In this document: positions 32,079 to 42,351 of the stretch, piece by piece
Numbering within the stretch: the stretch's first letter is position 1
Layout: the number at the start of each line of letters is the position of its first letter
NCBI GenBank assembly: GCA_013054445.1
Contig: JAAMPI010000023.1
Location: 31,264 to 95,263 of the forward strand
Direction: 5' to 3'
Source: Cudoniella acicularis
Taxonomy: Eukaryota; Ascomycota; Leotiomycetes; Helotiales; Helotiaceae
DNA length: 64,000 bases
The notes under the pieces: generated by a model
Told to the model about the DNA's origin: nothing
Databases searched by the model: none
What the model saw: only the letters and a program-made list of their open reading frames with translations
Translations under genes and position numbers: made by a program

Positions 32079-35000
32079 TTATATATTAGGAAACAGGGCA
32101 ACAAGGGCATAGCGATGGCGTTCGAATGATATCAGGCGTTTTGGAGGAAAAATGGGTAGATAAATGTGATACCTGGGGTTTTGCAACCATTTTAGAGATA
32201 TATCCACGAGGCAGCAGAGCAATATATGCAACAGAGTGAAATCTGACTTTTTCTACACTACAATTTGTTTGAAGTCCAAGTGCATGACGAGGTGATTTGA
32301 CATTGGACTTTTCAACATCATTTTCTTTGCGAACAGTCTACGCATTGAAACGTGAATCTACCAGTAATTTCCAGCATACTAAATTTGCAGCAAGTAAGCA
32401 CACACAATATATGCACCGTTCGATTCCGGATCCTCAACCATAAGTCACTACCCCACTTGGATAATATCGCTCATTCAACATGAGCAAGGAAATCAAGGAA
32501 AAGGCGGTCCGCGCCACGAGCAATCACATCGACGATCTACAAAGGCCAAATGAACGAAAGCAAAAAAAGCGTATATGCGGTAAAAGGGGGGTTTAGCTAA
32601 TTCGCGCGGAGCGGACTTTACCTTGCTCCACAGTTGGTCTGTTTGCTGGGTGCAAGCTAAATGAGCAAGTTAGAATTTAAGATAGAAGAGTTCTAGAAAG
32701 TCTGGCGCTACTCGTGTAAGAGCTCGTGGCAGCAAGAGTAACGTTACAGAGGTTGGTTGGTTGAAGCACCGCACATAATGCTCTGCTCTATTATTTCCAG
32801 GACTGGCTTGGAAGTTGGATACTGCTGTATTTGGAATTTGAGATTGCTGTTTCCGGGGTTGAGGGGAATGTGCGGTGCCAAGAACAGTATCAGAGGTATT
32901 ACGGTAGGTACGGTGAAGAGCTTGCTCCGGGGGACGATGAATTGTACAGGGGGCGGAGTGAGGCTATGTAGTACAGAACTCCTGGGAGTTGTGACAGGCG
33001 AGACATGGGTCTGGAGGGTCCAGGGCAGTGAATAATAGCGATAGGGCTAGCCTGGGATTATTAGTGAAGGTGGTGGATGATCGACGACGCAGAGAAGCGC
33101 GATCCCGACGCAGACAGCACAGGGCCACAAGCTGCCTCTGCCAGCAGATAACGGAGCGCGCACCACCAACAGCATCTTTCACCGTGTTTCACACCGCTTC
33201 GCAGGCTTTGCAGGTTTTGCTGTGCTGAGTGAGACAGACGATCTAAAGACTGGAAAGCTGCTACCGTTAATGTCCCCCCTTTCTCCTTTACCGAAGATAG
33301 ATCGAGTATCTCTATTGTCCCAACTTCCAAAGCCCAAACAATCACGTTGTACGCCTCCTACGGCCACAGCTAACACAGCATGAGACTACTTGCCACTCCA
33401 AAAGTTACAGTACCTGCACAAACGAAACGAAACGTGGCCGCTTAGTCGCACAATCAGGCCCAAATAGGCTTGCACAACGTTCTCCATACCACTTACAGTT
33501 CGACCCGCCCTTTTTCTCTTTGGCTCTAGGGTAAATGTTCGGCCTAAGTGCCTCGCTGCTCGGTGCACATATGCATCCGATGCCAACTTCCAATTCTGCA
33601 AGCGCATCACTCTGCGGGTGAAGGCACAAGACAAATTAACGACACTCCCCACGAGCTCTCACTCGCCGCATCGCGAATGCGGCCCTCTGACTCGCTGGTG
33701 CGTATCGGATGTAGCTAAACGCTCGTGGCTCGGAAATGCAGTTGTTGGAGAAACATTGTAAGGCGAATGGTCCAATGCCCATCTTGCACCCGTTGCGCCA
33801 TTCGCGGCGCCGGCCACCCCCTGACAGCAAACCCTCGTCTCTATCTCAAGACCCTCTCCCACCGGCGCGGCTGTGTACCCATACTAACACCTGGGTCACG
33901 GTCACGGCCATGGCCGTGTTGGACCCTTTCTCCAACCAAACACTCGTTAAGCCCCATTCCCACGAGGTGACCAGGGAAGAAGAAGAGAGAGTGAGGCGCT
34001 GGCGGGAGGAATTTGTTTCATTTGCTGGGTTAGCCGAGGGAGTTCCCCTCCCCCTCCTTTTTGTTTCAATTGTCTATTTTTAGAACCCACAAAGTGCGTT
34101 TCGTTCTGGGGTTGGATCTTCTTCAAGGCAGAAACTTGTTAGGAAAGGCGGCGATCCTGCGAGGCTAGAAGAACAGGAAGGCAGATTTTCTAACGTTGGA
34201 TTGTTGGTTGTTTTCGGAAAGGCGGACTACTGTTGGGGTCAGGGCCAAGGCAACCGTTTAGTGAGTAGTAGTCGTCCCCAAGAAGCACTCTTTGGTCACC
34301 GGTACCCCTTCCTGGGTGGCCACGGGCCTCTGAGCGTACGGAAACGCCAGAACAGTGGCAGCTTACAAGTGCAATTAGTTATTCGCCGCCCCGTATAAGT
34401 AGGAGGGACTTTTAACCTTAAATTCGGGGACGCCCCCAGGCGCACAACCGGTAGATACGCCACCTGCCACATGGCGTTGATGGTTTCGTGGAACCCGAGC
34501 CTCTACCGCCAGTGCTGGCCGTTTGCTTGCCCGATCAAATACTGTTAATTAGGTGCCATTTTGCCTTGTACCGTCTTGTGTTTTGAGAGATCTTCACAAC
34601 ACGAAGACCCATCATCGTGGAAAGTGAAAGTCTCCATCCTCGTGTTCATGTTCGATGACGATTAATTTCGAATTAACTTAACAAACGAGCTCCCCTTTTT
34701 CTTTGCTTCCAAGTTTAGTACCGCTTACCTGATGCATTCCCCCAGAGCTATTTCCGGGTTCGACAATTTAAGTAGCCCGTGGGTCTATTTTCGCTTGCTC
34801 CGTACAAATTTCCGCGCAACTTTTCTTTAGAAATAATCCATGCGTATGTCGTCAAGTCAGCGCTTGTCCTTCGGAAGACGGTTAATATTAAGAAATTGCA
34901 AAGCCTTTCCAGTCGCTTGTTGCTGTGCTGTTGGTGCTTCACAAAATGTGTCAGGAGGCTTGTTGATGATTGGGCCACTTACGATTCCAAATCTCACTCC

Positions 35001-35366
35001 CCTTTTTTCGTCACCGATAGGCACGTGTTTTCTAAAGTTAACTCGTGACTTTCAGTCATGGGGGAGGATTTCCTTGGGGTTTCACTGTCTGTTGCAAGAC
35101 AACGCAATTTTTGTTTGAGAGTTCATTCTGAAGGGTAGTTATTCTAGAACTTGTGCCACAGGTGTGAAGCGCTCATGAGGTGAGGAGCTCCAAGAGGGCG
35201 GGAGCTCTGGAAGTGGAGCTCTCCCGGTGCCGGGGTGCCAGCCCGTCAAAAGCCGATCTTATCGCGTCATGGCGGGGTCGAGGAGGGGTATTTTGAAATG
35301 TCGCATTTTTAAATATGTAATGCCTCATCAATTCATTAACTTGAAAATCATAGGAAAGACGTTGCA
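32079..35366. other. Large gene-free stretch
   Basis: About 3.3 kb between the bZIP gene and the aldolase gene. A 16-bp perfect palindrome lies at 33903-33918. A frame at 33911-34083 (MAVLDPFSNQTLV...) has a charged, protein-like middle but no splice partner or family features, so it is not called. The right end (34600-35360) is AT-rich and should include the aldolase promoter. Confidence 0.45.
33903..33918. repeat. Perfect 16-bp palindrome
   Basis: CACGGCCATGGCCGTG reads the same on both strands. It could be a symmetrical binding site or chance; no known factor site was matched. Confidence 0.6.
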
Positions 35367-36456
35367 ATGTCTTCAGGTGCGGAAAAACTCAAAAATAATA
35401 AAAGTATTGCTATACTGGTGAGTTTTGCAATGCTAGGATACGATTTCTTCTGGTACCACTGGTGAAAGTCTTGAAGAAGCTTCAAACAGAACCGTTATTT
35501 GTTTGGAAAATTACTTCACTATCGCGGATCCTTCACTATTTCCGACTTTAAACATTACTTACTCAATCGACTTCTACAGGAAGCCGCAGAAAAAGGCAAA
35601 TATGGTATCGTTTCCGTCGTCTGCGTAAGTACCTCTCACCCCCTCCAACACCACTTCACAACTAAAACAAACTTAGTACAACCTCGAAGAAATCATCGCG
35701 ACAGCCCGAGCCGCGGAATCCAAAAAATCCCCCGCCATGATCCTCCTCTTCCCCTGGGCCATCACCCAATTCAAATCGCACCTAGTAAACCTCGCCGCGG
35801 ATGTTTGCCGCTCCTCCTCCGTCCCCATCTCATTACACCTTGACCACTGTCTCGACGTCTCGATGGTCAAATACGCTGCTTCTCTCCCCTTCGACAGCAT
35901 TATGGTCGACATGTCGCATTATGAGAAAGAGGATAATCTCCGCTTGACGAAGGAGTTGACGGAGTATTGTCACGAGAGGGGTATTGCGACGGAAGCGGAG
36001 CCGGGAAGGATTGAGGGGGGTGAGGATGGGTTGAAGGATACAGCTGATTTGGAGGGGGTGCTTACGACGCCTGAGCAGGCGATGGAGTTTGTAGATACGG
36101 GGATTGATTTTTTGGCGCCGGCGTTTGGGAATATTCATGGTGAGTATGGGCCGAAAGGGCCGAGGGGTTGGTTGGAGTTTGAGAGGTTGGAGAAGGTGAG
36201 GGAGGCGGTTGGGGGGAAGGTGAAGATTGTGTTGCATGGGACGAATGCGTTTGATAGGGAGTTGTTCCAGAAGTGTGTGGGGCATGGGGTGAGTAAGATT
36301 AACGTAAACAAGCAGCTGATTGATCCGTGGAAAAAGATGATGGCGGGTAGAGGGCAGTATACGCCGATTACGAAGTTGATGGAGGATAGTATGGATATCT
36401 TTCAGAAGGAGGTGGAGAGGTTGATGGATGAGTGTGGGAGTTCTGGGAAGGCTTGA
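35367..36456 (+). CDS. Class II (zinc) fructose-/tagatose-bisphosphate aldolase family
   Basis: Three exons: 35367-35417, 35580-35624 and 35677-36456, giving 291 aa. The first exon was found by matching the family-like start (MSSGAEKLKNNKSIAIL) to a GTGAGT donor; introns are 162 and 52 nt. Class II aldolases use Zn2+ to cleave ketose bisphosphates to dihydroxyacetone phosphate and an aldehyde. Metal and substrate motifs are present: SLHLDHCLD, EAEPGRIEGGED, APAFGNIHGEYGP and IVLHGTNAFDRE followed by GVSKINVNKQ. At 291 aa it is shorter than the roughly 360-aa glycolytic Fba1, and closer to the tagatose-bisphosphate/ketose-bisphosphate group, so it is probably a secondary-metabolism or sugar-catabolic aldolase; the exact substrate is not clear. 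Codon choice changes sharply inside exon 3, from C-ending codons to G/T-ending codons after about 35935. Confidence 0.88.
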
Positions 36457-37320
36457 GTTCGTGCTACGCTTTGATACCTTGGTTTGAGAGTGCCTTCAAC
36501 TCAGGCGCCTTTAATCAAGCGGCAGTCACAAGAGGGAATTATGAATGGAAGTATACCCATGGCAATACCACACTTTCAGGCGTCCTCTTCATCTCACCAA
36601 CCCTCCCTTCGTTCTGATCTACTGTTATTTATTATTTACAGTGTATGTTAGAACACTCTTTCTCATGTCTGCATAACAACAACCAAAAGCGATACATACT
36701 CCCTGTCAACCACTCCGTCCTTTTTCCCTAATGTGAGAAAAAATGCTGACCCCTCCGGGGGGTTTGTAGTACCTAAAAGCAAGAAGATTTGTTTGATTTG
36801 AAAGCTCTCTTGCCAATCATAGAGATGGTAGTAGTGATATGAGCAAGTTGTGATGTTGGTTGGTTTTGCATTTAGACACGGCTTCAAGAGGTAATCGAAA
36901 CTAATTTATTCAGTCTTTTATTAGAAAAGATGCACTATGCATAGAACGAGATGTTGCTGTACAAGTACAAACCGGAGGCGATGAAAGGGTTCAAAAACTA
37001 TTTTATTTAGAATTTCTAGAAACCCCTAAAACCAGATAGATATAAGAGAAGCAAGATTACGAAATTAAGGGAAAATTATCAACAGATTAGAGCATGAAAT
37101 TCTAGATCTCAATCACTGCGGAAAATAGTGAAGCAGCATATATAGATATCAATGATATGTATTTAAACATTCTACGCCAACAGTGTATCCTGAAATGCCC
37201 ATTGCCCTGATCCCATTTAACCGTCTTGGTATAAGTCATAACCCAATGCTCTAGTCCCCAACGCCAAAATTATGCCACAAGCAGACCTCCCATCCTAACC
37301 CCAGAGCTTTCCAAATCAAA
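36457..37320. other. Convergent intergenic stretch
   Basis: 864 bp between the 3' ends of the aldolase and PPN1 genes; AT-rich in its right half. It should hold both 3' UTRs. No gene is seen. Confidence 0.55.
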
Positions 37321-39491
37321 TCATAACTCTCCGTCGTGGGCTTCCGACAAGTCCATCACGGGAGCCTGGTCCTGGTAGTCGAAAGTCCGTAATTCCTCAT
37401 CGCTCAGAGTTCCCACAAATGCACGCTGGATGAATTGTAACCACACCTTATTCTTCTCCTTCTGTTTGTGGTGCTTCTTTTTCTTGTGCTTTTCCTTCTT
37501 TTTCTTCTTCTTGTCGGCATCCGTTCCGTCGTCATCATTATTGTCTTCGTCATTTGCGGCCGGATCATCATACTCGTCATTATCAGCTTCGTCAAGATCG
37601 TCTATGCTATCACCCTTTTCCGGTAAATATTTTCCGATTCTATGAGCGAGTTTGAGATAGCTTCGAACAGTCATATCCTTTAGCTTGAAGACCGGATCTG
37701 AAAATGTATCATATTCAACCTGATATTGGAAAGGCCTTGGTTTGGGGTCTTTGTCTGAAGGTTTCTTGCCCTTGTGTTTCCCCTCACGCCATTTATCTGC
37801 TTCGACATCCTCAGAATCAACGAAATGCGCATTGTTGATATATGTCAAGTTTGCGAAGTATTGTGTATAGCCAAGCATCGTCAATGATTGAGGGGAGTAT
37901 GCAGGACCAGGTGGTGAGCTTTTCGAAGGTGGCGACGGGACAGTGAGGTCTGGATTTGAAGGCTTCTTCTTCTTTCCCTTCTTTTTCTTTTTCTTCAAAA
38001 TCGACTCTTCATCATCTTCGTCTATACTGATGCCCTCCTCATGCTCCTCTTTTGGATTACTAGCATGGACAACTTCTTCCAGCCAATCCATCTTCTGAGA
38101 AGCAGAGACTGATTGTGCATCAGCCCAAATGACAGCGTTTTCGAGTCCTGTTATATTATACTCGATAACTCTTAATGTCGGGAAGTAGTTGGGTACCAAA
38201 CTAGGCCCGACGTTTGTGACCTGGAATCGTTCTCCCCATGGTCCGCCAATCTTCTTCAAAAGCTTGTCCTTTTTGCTCTTTTTCCCTTTCTTTTTCTTGT
38301 CGCCTTCCACATGATCCGGCTCTTCTTTGATGACGGCCGCAGGATTTGGCAAAGTCGACCAGTTCTCGCGCAATTCTTCCAAGTAATCATTCGCAGATTG
38401 GATTGTCAGTTCGTCGTCCAGCGACGCGCGGATGAACCGGCTTGCAGCTGTCTCTTCGGCATCGAGAATGTCGATTTCTTTGGTATCTTGTAGCATGAAA
38501 TGATCGATGTTCATGTGTCCGTAGAGTCCTCCGACAACGACGTCCCGATACTGTTGGAGCCAAAGAGTGTACTTCTGCCAACAGGTCTCATCCCACAATT
38601 TTTTGCTATCCGTTCGAGCCGGAGGAACATGTCCGGTGAGTATTGCCTTCATGCCACGTTCTCGCATGAACTGTAACTGGATTCGGAGCCATTCAAAATG
38701 CTCAAAACCGGGCTCAGATCGCAGGGAGCAGCCATCAACAGCCGCATTGTTGTTGAAGAAGTATAGGGTATTCAGACTGAAAACTGCCAATTTGTGAGGA
38801 ATCACTTCAACATAGTACCAACCCCCTCTCTCGAAGCCGTGCCGTTGCTCTTCCGGTATGAACTTGTGCCAAATATCCTTGTACGACTTCAGCCATTTAT
38901 TCGGTCCTGATAGGAGGATGTTATGAGGAAGGATGTCGTTGTTGCCAAACGTCGAGATAATAGGAATGCTTAGGGAATTTGTAGGATCGTTGGGTTTACT
39001 GAAGGTTTCTGCGAACTTTTCTGCCACCCATCTATTCGTGTTGAGTACTTCTTTCTGAGTTCGAGGTATGTGTTCGTCGCTGTCATGTCGCGCAGAATCC
39101 CCTGTCCAAACCACAAAGTCTATATCATCCTTGATGTTCTCCTTGATCCATTTGAAAGTCGCATTTATAAGGCTGTAGGGCGTATCGCAGTCTGAGGTTT
39201 CTGCGCCATAGACGCCAGCCATACCCTTCCCGCCATGACAGGCTTTAGACTCCTCAGTCGAGGACCCGATTTTGTAATATGGATCTGGATGCAGATCTGA
39301 TATCTCATTAGCATCGTACAAAGATAAGGTATGTAGGGTCCGGTACCGGTTATGTGGAGGAAGCGGCCACTCAACGCATGTCGCTGGTGTGATGCAGGTT
39401 GCAGTTCCTGCAGCGCCGATTGGACAGGGGACGCAGTGGAAAACTCGAGCAGGCAGCCTGCTAATAATGATGCGATCGCACGCATTTTCAT
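37321..39491 (-). CDS. PPN1: Vacuolar endopolyphosphatase
   Basis: Two exons, 39491-39347 and 39296-37321, giving 706 aa; the 50-nt intron joins GRFLHIT to DLHPDPYYK. Ppn1 cuts inorganic polyphosphate chains inside the vacuole and so releases phosphate stores. An N-terminal hydrophobic segment (IASLLAGCLLEFSTA) serves as signal or membrane anchor. Metallophosphoesterase motifs appear in order: DLHPD, WTGDSARHD, STFGNND, LTGHVPP and GLYGHMNID, which supply the two-metal site. Two Lys-rich tracts lie in the C-terminal half (KKKKGKKSKK-like and a longer KKKKEKHKKKK stretch), together with acidic Asp/Asn-rich parts; such charged insertions are usual in fungal Ppn1. The start at 39491 is followed closely by an in-frame ATG at 39485. 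An upstream reading that extends exon 2 in frame is rejected because it lacks the signal sequence. Confidence 0.94.
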
Positions 39492-40870
39492 ACAATCTGG
39501 AAAATGAAGGATTTTGGATTATAGGTTTTGCACATTCTCAGACAAGGCCCAGCCTTGTACAAAGTATCGTCGGGCAGGCCCGAGCCTCTCCTGCAGGGAC
39601 CAGTGTTTTGTGGCTTCCCAAACAATGAGACGTGGACAAGGACCGGAGGTCGGGGCGAATCTGAGACTCGATCAAAACTTGAGGAAATTTGCTGTATGTT
39701 TGTGCAAAGAGAGAAGAAGTTTTGGAGAAGGTAACCGTCTTATTCACGGAGTACACATACATATGGCCGTCAAGGTGTCTCAGCCCTCGGGTTGGCGTTG
39801 CGTGGGAGAGTCATTTTGTCAACCTATCAGGTCTGCACGTGGAGCAGTCGATCAGATTCCGAGGTCACAAAATGCTTTTTTTAACTCCTATTCTGGGCTC
39901 ACGAATAACTCACACGACACCCTCCCTACCTTGGATATTGTGGCGAAGGATGGGTGAGATGTACTCAGCTCAAACAGGGGTTTACGAGAGTGTTGGGCGT
40001 CAGCATTTTGATGCGTGGCTAATGGTTGAATTTTTATGAGAGTATTACTGTAAAGATATTTATATTCATTTGATTTTGCCTGAATTCCGTTAAAGTAAAT
40101 CAAGCAGCCAAATTATTGGAAACAACCAAATGGCTTGGATTTCTCAGCTGGTTGGTTGACTTACTTGTGACGCAACAATTTTAAGTGATGTAAGTGGCGT
40201 TCCTCAGGGGCCGCACCTCTGATCCAAAAACGATTACAAGCATGATATAATTCTTATCTATTTTGACGATTCTTACAATTAATATACAGCTCACGGGTGG
40301 GCGCATTTTCATTCGCTTTAACTCCGTAAAGATATTGATTTGGATAGACCACTTAATGTATTCATTCTTTGTCATTCCCCTATATAGTCTGCAGTAAAAA
40401 CGATAAAGAGTTATTTTGAAGTTCCTATTTAAAACAACGCGAAGAGCTACATAGGTATTATTTTCAATAATTCCAAAATTACTTAACCTCCTAGAGATTG
40501 TAGTATTTGAATACCCATTTAATTGAATAACTGGCGGTTATCGCGGAAAATAGGGGTTTCTCAACAAGACTTCGGGGATCGTCAAAAAATCAAAGAAATA
40601 GGTCGCACGATACGAAACTTTGAAAACCCTCCACTTTTGGAAGTCCTAAAACATAGCTTTGCGACACTTTTTGAGAGATTCTCATGGATTGTGGTGATTT
40701 CAAGAAGTGTAATTTTGAGAATCAGAAATTCGAAGTTTGTTCGGTTAATATACCCCCACGATTCCGACCCACCGGCCAAATGAACCAATTGTATGCTCTT
40801 AGCTCTAGCTTTTTCTTTCGCTATTTAATAATACAAGATAAGCCTGAAAGTCATCAAATCAGGCGATCCA
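39492..40870. other. Gene-free stretch
   Basis: 1.4 kb upstream of PPN1 and of the tRNA gene. It becomes strongly AT-rich after 39960. No gene is supported; a 147-aa frame at 39514-39957 shows no family features. Confidence 0.5.
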
Positions 40871-40974
40871 GGTGTGATGGCAGAGCGGTCTAATGCGTGT
40901 GACTAGAATGATTACTACAAATCAATTGACATCACATCTCTTCGGAGGCGCAGGTTCAAATCCTGCTCACATCG
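40871..40974 (+). tRNA. tRNA-Ser(AGA) with a 22-nt intron
   Basis: The cloverleaf can be drawn by hand. Acceptor stem: GGTGTGA pairs with TCACATC (one G-U), discriminator G. D stem: GCA with TGC. Anticodon stem: TGTGA with TCACA. T stem-loop: GCAGG TTCAAAT CCTGC. The variable arm is long (CTC TTCG GAG), which marks a type II tRNA (Ser or Leu). The anticodon loop CT-AGA-A gives anticodon AGA at 40905-40907, reading UCU serine codons. An intron of 22 nt (40909-40930) follows position 37, the standard place for eukaryotic nuclear tRNA introns. Confidence 0.88.
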
Positions 40975-41005
40975 AAATGTGGGCTTTATCCTCTTAACAA
41001 TTATC

Positions 41006-41010
41006 TTTTT
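41006..41010 (+). terminator. Pol III T5 terminator of the tRNA gene
   Basis: A run of five T on the coding strand 31 bp after the tRNA end, the usual RNA polymerase III stop. Confidence 0.7.
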
Positions 41011-42351
41011 GATCCTTTTTGGTTGAATTTTTTGGGGATTGAAATTTGAGGGTACTCTGTCTTGTACTTTTATTTTTGGAATTTTCAAAAGTAGAAGCGC
41101 ACAGGCTAATAATTATCAAGCCTAGCGGCAGTCGGCTAAATTTTGAAAGAGAAAGGGTTCGATCGAGTATCTGCGGCCTAGGACGTTCTTACGTTCAACA
41201 TCTTTTAGGTGTAAAAATGATATAAACCCTTTTTAAAACCTAATTTGTTTCTGTCACTTTTCTCAACGGATAGTATTCTGGATGTCACAGCAAGTTGAAA
41301 CGCAAAATTAGGGAAAGGCTTAGTCATGTGACCCCCCTCCTCCTTCTCACGAGTTCGGCCAGTCTTGATCGGTGCATCCGGCAACAACAGACTTAATATT
41401 TCTCCTACTGTGTAACATTAAGAACTTGGGTAGGCACCAAGTTTACTTTCTCGTCTGAAGATAAAATTAGCGAAGATAAGATAGTCGGGAAACTTAATTG
41501 TTCAATACTGTAGAAAAGGCAATATAGGTGGGTCGGGGAGTGATTTGCAGGGATGTTGCAACCCAATCATCCTTCGTATGGCCACTTTTGCCTTCCACTG
41601 GTTCCTGCTCCTTTCATGATCCCCCACGAAATTTTGCAAAGGCGCTCTCAACCTCGAGCTGGCTGGCCGCCGAGGCATCGCGACAGGACAGGAGACGGCA
41701 ACGGCCTGACAGGTGAAATTGGCAAAGTACAAAGCCTACCGGCCTTCCCTTTTCATTTGTTGCTCGCCAACGTGCCACCAAAACCGTGATGCAATCAGCT
41801 GCCAGCGGCAGGCTTCCCCTCTCCCCGCTCAACGTGCGGTTGCACTCACCATCTGGTTCGTTGCCAGCTTCGAAAAAGCCCTGTCAGTTACCCCAACAAT
41901 GTCCTTTAGCGCCGACGTCCGCTGCAAGTCATCCTGGGAATTACCCAGCAAGTCGATCTCATCCGCCAAAAGCACCTGCCAACTGGAGCTCCTCCTAGCC
42001 CACCAATCACTTCTCGCCCCTTTCTATAGCCGGAAGGAATGCGGACGCTTTCAGCTCCGTCCTGGACTCGGAGATGTCCAGGCTAGGTCCTCTAGGAACA
42101 CAAACCTTCGTTACAAGTCAAATCAACTCGTGCTTCCCCTCAACCAGTACGAAGTATCCTCGACCCAAAATGACCCAGACATCCTCGGTCGTGGTCCTTT
42201 GTACAACCCCCCAATGCCTTATTGACCTGCCGGCTTGTGCTTTGCGCCCTCCTAGGGTGAGCTTCAGTCTATAAGTACACTGAATACTGGCCATACATGC
42301 TCAGGCACACATTACCTGCATCTGAGAATAATCCATCACAGAGAGCCCAAA
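41011..42351. other. Gene-free stretch
   Basis: 1.3 kb between the tRNA and the sphingomyelinase-like gene. From 41500 it is C/T-rich on the plus strand; a 170-aa plus-strand frame at 41713-42225 is compositionally odd and unsupported. The promoter of the following gene lies at the right end. Confidence 0.5.

Noticed and set aside
33911..34083. Frame starting MAVLDPFSNQTLV
   Set aside because: The charged middle looks protein-like, but no exon partner or homologous family could be recognised.
37430..37645. Phe/Ser-rich plus-strand frame
   Set aside because: Antisense of the Lys-rich tract of PPN1.
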